A stretch of 64,000 nt of DNA from JANQPX01 sp050633905 (GTDB lineage Bacteria > Pseudomonadota > Alphaproteobacteria > Geminicoccales > Geminicoccaceae): contig JBOEHJ010000013.1 in the NCBI GenBank assembly GCA_050633905.1, positions 62,001 to 126,000 on the forward strand, read 5' to 3'. The notes under the pieces were generated by a model. That model saw nothing but the letters and a program-made list of their open reading frames with translations, was not told the DNA's origin and did no database searches. This document shows, piece after piece, positions 41,801-49,973 of this stretch. The position numbers and the translations under genes were made by a program. Numbering within the stretch: position 1 is the first letter of the stretch; every line of letters starts with the position of its first letter.

Positions 41801-41819
41801 ACCTATCAGTGGTATAGGT
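41801..41819. promoter_or_regulatory. Candidate HxlR operator palindrome
   Basis: ACCTAT-N7-ATAGGT, exact 6-base arms, lying between the divergent SnoaL and hxlR-type genes and 27 bases before the regulator ATG. Position and symmetry fit the binding site of a dimeric winged-helix repressor that controls itself and the divergent operon. Confidence 0.5.
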
Positions 41820-41845
41820 ACCCAGAAGTAACTTAGGGATCCGCC

Positions 41846-42208
41846 ATGACGCCAGATTGGAATGCTCTCTCGGCGCAATGCCCAACACGACTTTTGCTGG
41901 ACCGCATTGCCAACAAGTGGACCGTGTTGGTCATCGACCTGCTTGAACCTGGATCTCGCCGCTTCAGCGACCTGAAACGATCGATCGAGGGGATCTCGCA
42001 AAAGATGCTGACGCAAACGCTCAGAGCCATGGAGGCGGATGGTTTCGTGAATCGGCGCGCCTTCGCCACCGTGCCCGTGACCGTGGAGTACAGTCTCACA
42101 CCGCTGGGCCAGAGTCTGCAGCAGGCGCTTGGTCCGCTACGGCGGTGGGCGGAAGATAATATCACCGACGTGCTGCGCGCTCGGGCCGAGGGTGCCGACA
42201 CCACCTAG
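41846..42208 (+). CDS. HxlR-family transcriptional regulator
   Basis: 120 residues, a single winged helix-turn-helix domain with HxlR signatures: CPTRLLLDRIANKWTVLVI, RRFSDLKRSIEGISQKMLTQTLRAME, VEYSLTPLGQSLQQALGPL. The Cys in the conserved N-terminal position (QCP) is the redox or aldehyde-sensing residue in relatives such as HypR and HxlR. Cytoplasmic dimeric DNA-binding protein. Divergent from the SnoaL/SnoaL/P450 genes and upstream of the secreted cyclase-family hydrolase; it most likely regulates these in response to an electrophile or substrate. Confidence 0.92.
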   Translation: MTPDWNALSAQCPTRLLLDRIANKWTVLVIDLLEPGSRRFSDLKRSIEGISQKMLTQTLRAMEADGFVNRRAFATVPVTVEYSLTPLGQSLQQALGPLRRWAEDNITDVLRARAEGADTT

Positions 42209-42330
42209 ATCCCGCGACGCGGCCGGCGTTACCTTGTCGATCGGCGCCAGGCGTTGGCGTGATCCGCAGACTCAAGCATTACAAATGTTTTCTCCCGGGA
42301 GTTTGGTCTTGGCATGCAATGGTCAAAGTG

Positions 42331-42351
42331 CCTGTGGCCGAAATGGGGCGG
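42331..42351 (+). repeat. 21-bp direct repeat, copy 1
   Basis: Contains CTGTGGCCGAAATGGGGCGG and is identical to 43853-43873. The two copies bracket the cyclase-family gene in direct orientation, 1.5 kb apart. Flanking sequence also looks loosely alike (CGCGCTACG further right in each). Possibly ends of a decayed element. The surrounding gap 42209-42594 holds no supported gene. Confidence 0.7.
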
Positions 42352-42594
42352 ATTGTAGCCTCCCCGAGCAGATCTCGGCCGAGAGGTCTGGTTTCCAGCG
42401 CCTTCGCCGCGCTACGTGGACCTGCGCTTACGCGATGACCCGGAGCTGTCCCTGCGTAACAGCAATCTAACGTGCTTTGCACAGCAGACACTGCGCCTCG
42501 ACAGCTATCATGATTCGCGAACGCGCGATAATCTATTGATGGCCCTGGCTTGGAACCCTGGCCGGGCCCACGATTTCATCAGGGAGGAAAAACT

Positions 42595-43668
42595 ATGGGT
42601 CTGTTCACGACAAGAATGCTGACTGGTGCAGCAAGCGCTATATATCTTACCTTTGGTCTTGCAGCGACAGCCCAGGAGGTGAACGATGCGCCGCTCGAGG
42701 AGAACTGGGCGCCGAGCGAGTGGGGTCCGGACGACAAGGTCGGCGCACCCAATCGGACCACGCCAGAGATCGTGATGAAGGCGGTCGGACTCGTGAAACA
42801 GGGCAAGACTGCGACCCTCGGCAAGCTCTACGACCACGACATACCGCTGATCCCCTGGCGCTCGTACCGCATGACCATCCCCGGCACACCGACCGGCGGG
42901 CCCTTCGGCAGCAACCAGCTCGTGTTCCACGACGAGTTCCTGTCGACCGAAATCGGCCAGGTCGGCACCCAGTTCGACGGGCCAGGCCATATCGGCGTGC
43001 GGACGTCGGAAGGAGACTTCTTCTATAACGGCCGTATCGCCGAGGAGACGTATGAGCGCGGTCCCGGCAATGCGGTGATCGGCATGGGTGATCTCGGCGT
43101 CGAGTTCGTTGCAGAGAAGGGTTTCGTCTGCCGCGGCGTCTTGCTGAACGCGGCGGAATACAAAGGGGTCGACCGTCTGCCGGTGCCGACCTCGACCGAC
43201 AGTCCGGGCATCGTCACAGCCGATGACATCAAGGGCATGGTCGAAGCCCAGGGTTTGGACCCGATCGGTGAGGGCGATTGCGTCTTCCTCTATACCGGCC
43301 ATGGCGATCTCTGGAAGAACAGCGAATGGCGAAGCCTGTCCGCCGAGGAGAAAGCTTCCCGCGCGGCCGAATTCGCGTCGGGTGAGCCTGGCTATGGACG
43401 CAGTGCTTGTGAATACATGGCCGAGCAGAAGATCATCCTGACGGGAGGCGACACGTCCGCGAACGACGCCCAGCCCGTCGGCGAGATCGAAGGCGAGGCC
43501 GTGCCCTGCCATACCGCCATCCAGACCCGCTACGGCATCTGGAATATCGAAAATCTGGACTTCGAACCGCTTCTCGACGACGGCGTCTCGGAGTTCTTGT
43601 TTGTGTGGGCCCCTCTCAAGATCGTCGGGGCGACGGGATCACCAGGAAATCCCGTGGCGCTCTACTGA
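42595..43668 (+). CDS. Exported cyclase-family (kynurenine formamidase-like) metal hydrolase
   Basis: 357 residues from ATG 42595, which has AGGGAGG 8 bases upstream. The N-terminal signal peptide is MTGAASAIYLTFGLAATAQE-like (residues 8-27). The cyclase domain (PF04199 type) has the metal motif GTQFDGPGHIGV, where the classic form is HxGTHxDxPxH, with Gln in place of one His as in the long secreted subgroup. Later elements are FLYTGHGDLW and LTGGDTSANDAQP. Such proteins hydrolyse cyclic amides or formamides. Flanked by 21-bp direct repeats and followed by a terminator hairpin; it may belong to the HxlR regulon. Confidence 0.82.
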   Translation: MGLFTTRMLTGAASAIYLTFGLAATAQEVNDAPLEENWAPSEWGPDDKVGAPNRTTPEIVMKAVGLVKQGKTATLGKLYDHDIPLIPWRSYRMTIPGTPTGGPFGSNQLVFHDEFLSTEIGQVGTQFDGPGHIGVRTSEGDFFYNGRIAEETYERGPGNAVIGMGDLGVEFVAEKGFVCRGVLLNAAEYKGVDRLPVPTSTDSPGIVTADDIKGMVEAQGLDPIGEGDCVFLYTGHGDLWKNSEWRSLSAEEKASRAAEFASGEPGYGRSACEYMAEQKIILTGGDTSANDAQPVGEIEGEAVPCHTAIQTRYGIWNIENLDFEPLLDDGVSEFLFVWAPLKIVGATGSPGNPVALY

Positions 43669-43681
43669 TCGATCTCAGGAT

Positions 43682-43709
43682 AAGGAGCTGGTCTTAGGAC
43701 CGGCTCCTT
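43682..43709 (+). terminator. Intrinsic terminator after the cyclase-family gene
   Basis: Twelve-base stem AAGGAGCTGGTC / GACCGGCTCCTT with one G-T wobble and loop TTAG, starting 14 bases after the stop and followed by T-rich sequence. Confidence 0.75.
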
Positions 43710-43852
43710 TCCGGCTTTCGTTTTTGTGAACAGTCTGAAGGCGAGTGTTGAGAGCTCGATTTGTTGCCTATGTCGTCGCAGATGGCATGACCAAGTGCAA
43801 AAGAATTGAGATAGACAGAATGGCCGCTTGTGGAACTTCCTACTCGCAAACC

Positions 43853-43873
43853 CTGTGGCCGAAATGGGGCGGT
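43853..43873 (+). repeat. 21-bp direct repeat, copy 2
   Basis: Identical to 42331-42351. It sits in the 43710-44035 gap, which holds no supported gene; a 28-codon frame from 43820 (MAACGTSYSQ...) runs through the repeat without a ribosome site. Confidence 0.7.
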
Positions 43874-44035
43874 TACCGACCGTCACGATCGATCTCGCGC
43901 CGTTGAAGCTGCTCACTGGCGCATTGTCCGCGCTACGGCGCGAGTTGCTTCCTACCGTCGTAGACCCGGAAGAGACGCTTCAAGATACTATTTGCGACCT
44001 TTCGTAGGCTAACGAGTCGCCTAAAACTTCATTCC

Positions 44036-44428
44036 TTAGGCGGGCTTTCGGCTTTTTGTCACAGCGTCCTGGAGTGACCGGACTTCAGCAGTATCGAGAA
44101 AGTAGTTCTTGTTGATCTTGACGGGTATCGGCGGCGTGGAATCGGCGAGCTCGAAAAGCTGCTTGACCCTCATGCCGTCGATTTCAATCTTGTCGGGCTC
44201 GGCGAGCGGCTTGCCCAGTAGCGCCATCAGCCTTCCAAGAATCGATTGACTTTGTCGGACAGAGTGCTCGTGCAGCTTCAGCGAATTATGGAGAGAAATG
44301 AGTAACGCTTCGTCGGTGTAGCGCGTCCGATGAAATGCGTCGCCAAGATTACGAGCCCAACCTACGCCAAACATTCTCGTCAGGGTCCACGATTTTTCAA
44401 GTGATACTTCTCTCAACTGACCCTCCAT
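44036..44428 (-). CDS. Hypothetical protein, 130 residues
   Basis: No family recognised. Cytoplasmic-looking, charged and helical, with no signal peptide or membrane helix: LTRMFGVGWARNLGDAFHRTR, SLHNSLKLHEHSVRQSQSILG, IEIDGMRVKQLFELADSTPP and KSRKPA at the end. ATG 44428 is the natural start, though the ribosome site is weak. Length, amino-acid mix and absence of rare runs look like true coding sequence. Isolated on the minus strand between the cyclase terminator and the repeat-protein gene. Confidence 0.5.
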   Translation of the reverse strand: MEGQLREVSLEKSWTLTRMFGVGWARNLGDAFHRTRYTDEALLISLHNSLKLHEHSVRQSQSILGRLMALLGKPLAEPDKIEIDGMRVKQLFELADSTPPIPVKINKNYFLDTAEVRSLQDAVTKSRKPA

Positions 44429-44918
44429 AATTGCGTGTTACGCCTTCGCTTTGATCGGGTCTCAAATCTCTAAGAGTCAGCTTTTCGCCAGAACAGGTTC
44501 GGCACTCAACCCTTACCAAACCTCCATGGAGGAGGGTCTAACCAAAAAAGAAAATCGCTTTATCACTATACCTTACTTGGCATGCAGAGCATTATCAGGC
44601 TGATCGAAAAGATGTTCGAACAGTTCGAATGGTAAAGCAGAAATCTGAAACGGCATCGTACCGCCTTTGCATAGGTAGGAGCCTAAGATGCCGTCTTCTA
44701 TTAGGCGCAGCGATCCGTTTCTTGCGATGTAGCGGTAGGCCTTGACGGTCTAGCCATGTCCGTTCTTGGAAGGACCAGCTGCCATTCAGCAATCAAAGCG
44801 GTTCTTGAGCAACTAAAAGGAAAGGGGATATCCAAACGCAACGATGAGCTCGGTGAGTAGCTCCAACCGGTCTAACTTAAATGGCCGGCAATCATTCGAT
44901 CGCCGGCCGTTGATTGAA
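44429..44918. other. Intergenic stretch with a hairpin
   Basis: 490 bases without a supported gene. CGGCATCGTACC at 44652 and the CGGCATCTTAGG complement at 44681 form a loose stem. A 17-codon frame from ATG 44583 (MQSIIRLIEKMF...) is amphipathic but lacks a clear ribosome site. The right end holds the terminator of the repeat protein. Confidence 0.4.
44883..44908 (-). terminator. Hairpin downstream of the repeat-protein gene
   Basis: GGCCGGC (44883-44889) pairs with GCCGGCC (44902-44908), 12-base loop, 10 bases after the stop of the minus-strand repeat protein. Only a short A/T run follows, so termination strength is uncertain. Confidence 0.55.
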
Positions 44919-45563
44919 CTAATCACACTCACTTTCGCCAATCACGCCGATTTCGACGCATGCGACGGCGCCTTGGCCGATCGCAGCGTTGATATTGTCG
45001 CCACCGACCACGCCAACATTCAAAACGTCACCGCTGATATCGACACCTTTGATCGTTCCAATTGCAGTGACGGCCTTCGCCTGTTGTCCAATCGCAGCAT
45101 TGATATTGTTCCCGCCGACCACGCCGACGTTGAGGACGTCGCCGCCCACCGTTGCGTTTTCGACAACGCCGATATCGGTTTCCGCTTCTGCGCCTTTGCC
45201 GATAGCAGCATTGATGTGATTACCGCCGACAACGCCGACATTCAGAAGATTACCGCCGACGCTGACCTCATCAACGATACCGATACTGGTCTCGGCCACA
45301 GCGTCCTGGCCGATGGCGGCATTGATGCTGTCGCCGCCAATCACACCGACATTCAAGAGATTACCGCCAACGTCTGCGTCACTCACGCGGCCAATCCTGG
45401 TCGTGGCTTCGGCATCCTTTCCGATGGCGGCATTGATGCTATTGCCGCCGACCACGCCGACATTCAGGAGATTGCCGCCGACAGTGACATTCTCTTGAGC
45501 GAATACGGAGGTGCCGACACAAATGAAGACAAGCGCAGCAGTGGTGAGAAGATTTTTATGCAC
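44919..45563 (-). CDS. Secreted protein of five tandem 37-residue repeats
   Basis: 214 residues from GTG 45563 with AAGGG 9 bases upstream. Signal peptide NLLTTAALVFICVGTSVFAQ, then five consecutive repeats of exactly 37 residues from residue 28 to the end. Consensus: VGGNLLNVGVVGG, N/D, x, INAAIG, K/Q, six to seven small or acidic residues, T-x-IG-x-V, and a short acidic link. Every repeat keeps LNVGVVGG (or VIGG) and INAAIG. Periodic Gly-Val/Ile strands suggest a beta-solenoid or amyloid-like stacked fold, secreted or surface-bound. Two Cys occur only in the last repeat (AVACVE, ESECD). DNA repeats of 111 bp are also clear. No family recognised. Confidence 0.78.
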   Translation of the reverse strand: MHKNLLTTAALVFICVGTSVFAQENVTVGGNLLNVGVVGGNSINAAIGKDAEATTRIGRVSDADVGGNLLNVGVIGGDSINAAIGQDAVAETSIGIVDEVSVGGNLLNVGVVGGNHINAAIGKGAEAETDIGVVENATVGGDVLNVGVVGGNNINAAIGQQAKAVTAIGTIKGVDISGDVLNVGVVGGDNINAAIGQGAVACVEIGVIGESECD

Positions 45564-45699
45564 GGTTCCAGCCCTTTGATGAATTCTACAGTCCTCATCT
45601 TCGGGATAGAAACGAACCGATCGCGAAAATCCGACCGGACGATGTGGATCATTCCCTTTAGATAGATAGGTAAAATGCTTGATCTATCTTCTCGTTGTT

Positions 45700-45918
45700 C
45701 CTAGAAGGCCTTCGGATGATCGAGCTGTCACGGACACCTACGCGCCGAAGCCGCTGGATCGGTTTTTCGAGCAGGGCAAGCGCTTCTACATTCTGTATGG
45801 CGGCCGGGCGCGCGCGAAGTTCTGGGAGGTTGCCGCTGAGCTGATCGAGATGTCGATCCAGACTAAGCTGAAACGGCTTAGGCGGCTCGCAACGGGTCGC
45901 CCGAGCCTGGCCGTATGA
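45700..45918 (+). pseudogene. Fragment of a phage terminase large subunit, Walker A destroyed
   Basis: The frame reads YAPKPLDRFFEQGKRFYILYGGR, then ARAKFWEVAAELIE. This matches the start of TerL ATPases (Fxpl.xxxRYxxLYGGRGSGKSxxxAxxLIE) with the P-loop GGRGSGKS changed to GGRARAKF, losing the Lys-Ser that binds ATP. After about 60 codons the similarity ends. A dead prophage fragment without other phage genes around. The rest of the gap 45564-46160 has nothing I can support. Confidence 0.5.
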
Positions 45919-46160
45919 AGATGGGGATGAAGGCACTGAAGGGGATGCGGCCGAGGCTCTGGAGTTATTGAGCCCGTCTGCCCGAAAGTGGCCGTAAGCC
46001 TTGATTCTCAAATACGCCAAGAGCTGCCGCTGGGTTTGCCGTACAACCGCACCGGCTTATAAGCGTTTCAGCTATCGTTGATCGGGCAAGGACCGATGCG
46101 AGCCAGGCTGACCATCGTAGCAGGCAATAAGCTCACCCATCTCGCGGGAGAAATGCGGGT

Positions 46161-47144
46161 TTGCAGATTTCTATCGCGGCATCAGCAGGTCTTCCAGCTG
46201 TTGCCCTTGTCTATTGGCTGTCGCGCAGCTCAGTTTTCGAGAGGCCAGGGTTGCTTGTCTGGCTCGCCTTTGGGCTAGGAGCTTTGTCGGTGAATGCCTC
46301 CGGACTGCAGGGGGTGTTCGTAGACATGCTGCCTTTCCAGCCGGAGGAGCAGCTTCGATTATTCATACCGATCTACGTCTTCTTGATCGCCGCGCCCATC
46401 GAAGAAATCGCCAAGCTGACTGCGGTGTTGGTGATCCTCTGGTCGTTTCCGCTGCATGATCGACCGCTGGCGCTGGTTGGCTGCGGTCTTGCCGTTGGCA
46501 TCGGTTTCGCAGCCCTGGAGAATTTTTCTTTTGGCTCGAGAGGTGACTTCAACGATGCACTGTCGCGGCTCGACGGCTTCTTCCTTCATGCAGCTTTCAC
46601 AGGCATTGCCGCGATCTTCCTGGCTTTCAGCAAGAGGATGCCAGAGCATCGTTGGCGCTATTGGCTTTTGACCATTGGCGTTCCCGTCATCATCCACGGG
46701 GCCAACAACCTTTTACTCTCAGCTCGCAAGTGGTTCAGTGCGTTCGATCCGTCCGATCCTCTGGTCGACAAGTTGTCGGAAGTGACCTTGGGGCTCTATG
46801 GGCTGGCGATTTATGGCTTAGCTATCGGGACATTCGTCGTTCTGTTTGCTCAGCTCAAGCGAAAGGTCATGGGCGATCGCGAGCCGCAAGCTTGGAAGGT
46901 AACGAACGTGTTCGGCACGTTCCTTACGACCATCGGTGTCATTGGCGTGGCAAAGGGGTTCTTGATACTATTGCTAGCGCTTGGCGAGCCGCTTCTTTCC
47001 AATGGTTTGGAGGGCTTGCTGTTCCTGTTGATCGGATCGTCGATTATCCTCGTCTCGTTCGCGATGTTGAAGCGGGGGTGGCGTCGTTTGGCGGGAGATG
47101 CGGTGCTGAGCCCACGAGCATTGCAACGTTCAGAGACAAGCTGA
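46161..47144 (+). CDS. PrsW-family intramembrane metalloprotease
   Basis: 327 residues with about eight to nine membrane helices. The PrsW motifs are present: APIEEIAKLTAVL (Glu-Glu-x-x-K), VGIGFAALENFSF (F-A-x-x-E-N), LHAAFTGIAAIFL (H-x-x-x-T/S-G) and IIHGANNLLL (H-x-x-x-N). These residues make the metal-dependent active site in the CPBP/PrsW superfamily. PrsW itself starts regulated proteolysis of an anti-sigma factor; no anti-sigma gene is adjacent, so the target is unknown. The start is TTG 46161; no in-frame ATG lies before the first helix. The 3' end overlaps a transposase remnant. Confidence 0.85.
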   Translation: MQISIAASAGLPAVALVYWLSRSSVFERPGLLVWLAFGLGALSVNASGLQGVFVDMLPFQPEEQLRLFIPIYVFLIAAPIEEIAKLTAVLVILWSFPLHDRPLALVGCGLAVGIGFAALENFSFGSRGDFNDALSRLDGFFLHAAFTGIAAIFLAFSKRMPEHRWRYWLLTIGVPVIIHGANNLLLSARKWFSAFDPSDPLVDKLSEVTLGLYGLAIYGLAIGTFVVLFAQLKRKVMGDREPQAWKVTNVFGTFLTTIGVIGVAKGFLILLLALGEPLLSNGLEGLLFLLIGSSIILVSFAMLKRGWRRLAGDAVLSPRALQRSETS

Positions 47145-47410
47145 CCGAAGAGGAGAAGGCGATCCTCAAGGACAAGATTTGCAGACGCCTGATCCGGCCA
47201 AGGATGGTGTCTGTAGCTGGCGGATCGCTGATCTTTGCGGCTTTGTCGAAACCCGCTTTGACAAAGAGGTCAGCCTGTCCGGCATGTGGGGCATTCTCAA
47301 GCGCATGGGCCTATCGCATCAAAAGACCCGGCCGGTTCATCCCAAGAGCGATTCTGTTGCTCAAGATGCTTTTAAAAAAAAGGGCTTTTGGCGCCTTTTT
47401 GTGAGACCTA
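47137..47410 (+). mobile_element. IS630-family transposase N-terminal remnant
   Basis: In shifted frames the sequence reads KLTEEEKAILKD, then GPDPAKDGV-like PDPAKDGVCSWRIADLCGFV, ETRFDKEVSLSGMWGILKRMGLSHQK and RPVHPKSDSVAQDAFKKK. This is the N-terminal HTH/Winged-helix and linker of IS630-type transposases (GPDPxxDGVxRWRxxDL...RFxVxxsxxGMxxILxRLGLSxxKxRPxHPKxDxxAQxAFKKNF). A frameshift occurs near 47180 and the DDE catalytic domain is missing. Inactive. Confidence 0.75.
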
Positions 47411-47604
47411 TCCTCGATGCCAATTCTCGATCGGTTGCATCCGCCGTTGTGTCGGTACCGCGGTTTCACCTGGATGACGACCACAAACGTAATTGGCGTC
47501 CGTCAATCAAATGCTGTTGCCGCATGTCGACTGCATGCGGTTGCTTCCGGAAACCTGGTTTCGAGACGACTAACTTACCGGCATGAGATCGTGCCCAACC
47601 CCGA

Positions 47605-48351
47605 TCAGACCTCGTCAGGCTCACCGGCTGCAACCCACTTATCATATTCTGCACGCATCTCGTCGGAGGGCGGATAGAGCCCTGGCATAGGATCACCCTT
47701 AGCCAGTCTCCGATTGACCCAGCCTTCGACATGATCCTGCGCCAGGCCGCCGTCCGCGACGTTTGCGGCGAACTCGGCTGGGATCGCGACGGTGCCTTCG
47801 TCGTCACCGACGATGATGTCGCCGGGGTATATCGGAACACCGCCACATGTCACCACGCACTGGCTATCGACAAGCATGAGCTTTGTAAAACTGGGAGGTG
47901 CTGCCATTGCCGTGCAGCAAACCGGCATGCCAAGCTCACGTATTTCCGGAATGTCTCGCATGCCTCCATCCGTGACCGCGGCTGTCACGCCGCGCACTTT
48001 GAGGCGCATCAGGATATTGCCGCCCAACAGCCCGACATCATTGCGGGCATTCGCATCCATCACCATGACCGAACCCGTCGGGATCTCCTCGACGATCGGC
48101 GTCATCAAATTGGCGGGATGATTGAGATATTGCTCGGCGTGGCGATCCTCTCGAAGGGGAACGTAGCGCAGCGTAAAAGCCGGTCCTGCAAATCGCCCGA
48201 GACTCCTGTCGACCATCAGGACATTGCGGAGTGAGACATTGTAAAGCCCATGGTTGCTCATGAGCTGAGTGGTGATGGTCGGCGTCGAGACCTGCCGCAA
48301 TTTGTTCAGGACGGTTTTGCTTACCCGCTTGGGTTTAGTTGCTTTAAGCAT
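47605..48351 (-). CDS. RraA-like/HMG aldolase-family protein
   Basis: 248 residues from ATG 48351 with GGAG 6 bases upstream. The RraA fold signatures are GLLGGNILMRLKVRGVTAAVTDGGMRDIPEIRELG split as LGGNILMRLKVRG (substrate-binding loop) and TDGGMRD (metal-site Asp), then VPIYPGDIIVGDDEGTVAIP. Proteins of this type include metal-dependent 4-hydroxy-4-methyl-2-oxoglutarate/oxaloacetate aldolases as well as RNase E inhibitors; in catabolic clusters the aldolase or decarboxylase role is more likely. It lies 13 bases downstream of the IclR gene and is probably co-transcribed with it. Confidence 0.85.
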   Translation of the reverse strand: MLKATKPKRVSKTVLNKLRQVSTPTITTQLMSNHGLYNVSLRNVLMVDRSLGRFAGPAFTLRYVPLREDRHAEQYLNHPANLMTPIVEEIPTGSVMVMDANARNDVGLLGGNILMRLKVRGVTAAVTDGGMRDIPEIRELGMPVCCTAMAAPPSFTKLMLVDSQCVVTCGGVPIYPGDIIVGDDEGTVAIPAEFAANVADGGLAQDHVEGWVNRRLAKGDPMPGLYPPSDEMRAEYDKWVAAGEPDEV

Positions 48352-48364
48352 GATCGCTCCGTGG

Positions 48365-49135
48365 TCAGGTTGGGGAAATGAAACCTAATTTTGCGGAGAT
48401 GTCCGCGACCGCTTTCAATAGGGGCGCGCTGTAGCGGCTGGTATCTTCGGCGAGCCGGAAGAGGGGTACCGAGACACTGATGCTCGCAACTGGGCGCTCA
48501 GTGCTTTCGCAAACAGCGGCGCCGAAGCAGACGATTCCGATCTCATTCTCCTGATTGTCGCACACGAAACCTGCCGCCTTCGCTGTTATCACGGTCTCCT
48601 GCAACTCGTCACGCTCGGTCACCGTGAACGACGTGATCTTGGTAAGCGTAAGGCGGTCGATCAGTTGATCAGCGTCGGATGGCGGCAGGGCGCTTAGAAA
48701 CGCCTTGCCGACACCGCTGGAGTGGAACGGTACGCGCGTGCCTATCGTCGAACTCATCCGCACGATCTCAAGGCTCTCCATCTTGTCGATGTAGACGAGC
48801 TCATTGCCGCTTCGAATGGCTAGGTGAACTGTCTCGCAGGTTGCATCGCGCAGCTCACGCAACGACGGCTCGGCAATCTTGCGCACATCATTCTGAGCTA
48901 AAGCCTGCCGCGCGAGACCGACCAATCGGCCACCCAGCCTGTAGCGATTGTCGCCGGTCGTCTCGATCAAACCTTCGGCCTGGAGAGACGCAATGATGCG
49001 ATAGAGGGTTGGACGGGTCAGCTCGCAACTTCTCAACAGCTCGGCCCGCGTTGGCGCTCTATCCGCATCAGCGATCTGCTGCAGAACGCTCATGGCTCGC
49101 GAAAAACTTTGGGTGCCCTGAACGGATGTCAACAT
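48365..49135 (-). CDS. IclR-family transcriptional regulator
   Basis: 256 residues from ATG 49135; the frame stays open to 49396, but that part crosses the divergent promoter and SDR start. N-terminal winged helix: SFSRAMSVLQQIADADRAPTRAELLRSCELTRPTLYRIIASLQAEGLI, then the GAF-like effector domain with VHLAIRSGNELVYIDKMES, VPFHSSGVGKAFLSALP and GIVCFGAAV. Typical length of IclR regulators. A dimer that senses an aromatic or sugar-acid inducer and controls the divergent SDR-cupin-SDR-GST genes; a palindrome at 49212-49224 lies in the shared control region. Confidence 0.92.
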   Translation of the reverse strand: MLTSVQGTQSFSRAMSVLQQIADADRAPTRAELLRSCELTRPTLYRIIASLQAEGLIETTGDNRYRLGGRLVGLARQALAQNDVRKIAEPSLRELRDATCETVHLAIRSGNELVYIDKMESLEIVRMSSTIGTRVPFHSSGVGKAFLSALPPSDADQLIDRLTLTKITSFTVTERDELQETVITAKAAGFVCDNQENEIGIVCFGAAVCESTERPVASISVSVPLFRLAEDTSRYSAPLLKAVADISAKLGFISPT

Positions 49136-49211
49136 GAGTGTCGCCAGTCTCCAATATCGGTAATTGACATGACGATGGGCGTCATGCAAATATTCATTTA
49201 GTGGACAATAA

Positions 49212-49224
49212 TCCATAATATGGA
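49212..49224. promoter_or_regulatory. Candidate IclR operator
   Basis: TCCATA-A-TATGGA is a perfect 13-base palindrome, 27 bases before the SDR start, inside the IclR/SDR divergent region. TGGACAA occurs twice around it (49202 and 49221). A second inverted repeat, CATGACG-N5-CGTCATG, lies at 49168-49186. Size and location are typical of IclR-type sites. Confidence 0.5.
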
Positions 49225-49250
49225 CAAATACAAGCATATCGGGGAGCCTT

Positions 49251-49955
49251 TTGGAACTGGATTTTGCGCCCACCGTCGTCGTGACCGGCGCCACTAGTGG
49301 AATAGGCCAGGCGCTCGCGCGTGGCTTTGCCAAGGCCGGTGAGCAGGTTCTGGCGATGGGCATCGGCCAATTGCCGCCGCCTGAGCCGAACCTCACCTAC
49401 GCCGAGCTGGATGTGCAGGACGGTGCTGCAGTCAAGGCCGCGATCTCGCCACTCCACTCGTTGCGCGTTGTCGTGAATTCTGCTGGCATCATCCGCCGCG
49501 AAACCGAGCATGATCCAGAGGTTTTCCAGCAAGTCGTCGACATCAATCTGACCGGGACAATGCGTGTCTGCACCGCAGCGCGCCCGCTTCTGTCGATGAA
49601 CAAGGGCACCATCATCAACATCGCGTCGATGCTCAGCTATTTCGGCGGTGGTCTGGTGCCGGGTTATGCCGCATCGAAAGGCGGCGTCGCGCAGCTCACG
49701 AAATCGATTGCGATTGCCTATGCGCCCGACGGCATTCGTGTCAACGCTTTGGCACCCGGCTGGATAGCCACATCTCTGACGCATAGTCTTCGCGAAGATG
49801 CTTCGCGTTCAGAGGCCCTGCTTGCACGCACGCCCTTGGGGCGATGGGGTACGCCTGCAGACCTGATCGGTCCGGCCCTTTTTCTGGCGAGCGCTGACGC
49901 CTGTTTCATCACCGGAACCATACTGAATGTCGATGGCGGCTACGCCATCATGTAA
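49251..49955 (+). CDS. Short-chain dehydrogenase/reductase
   Basis: 234 residues, classical SDR. Cofactor motif TGATSGIGQALA (TGxxxGIG), NSAGII (NNAG equivalent), catalytic Ser in NIASMLSYFGG, and catalytic Tyr-Lys in YAASKGG (Y-x-x-x-K), then the PGWIATSLT loop. The start is TTG 49251 with GGGGAG close upstream. NAD(P)-dependent oxidation or reduction of an alcohol or carbonyl. First gene of the plus-strand catabolic cluster under likely IclR control; followed 18 bases later by the cupin gene. Confidence 0.9.
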   Translation: MELDFAPTVVVTGATSGIGQALARGFAKAGEQVLAMGIGQLPPPEPNLTYAELDVQDGAAVKAAISPLHSLRVVVNSAGIIRRETEHDPEVFQQVVDINLTGTMRVCTAARPLLSMNKGTIINIASMLSYFGGGLVPGYAASKGGVAQLTKSIAIAYAPDGIRVNALAPGWIATSLTHSLREDASRSEALLARTPLGRWGTPADLIGPALFLASADACFITGTILNVDGGYAIM

Positions 49956-49973
49956 CCCCGAAGGGATGTCCTG

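Noticed and set aside
44919..45563. Possible CRISPR array because of regular repeats
   Set aside because: Units are 111 bp with no unique spacers, they diverge, and they are in frame in a secreted protein.
44844..45665. Plus-strand open frame of 273 codons opposite the repeat protein
   Set aside because: The 111-bp DNA repeats keep several frames open. The minus strand has the signal peptide, ribosome site and regular protein repeats; the plus frame has none.
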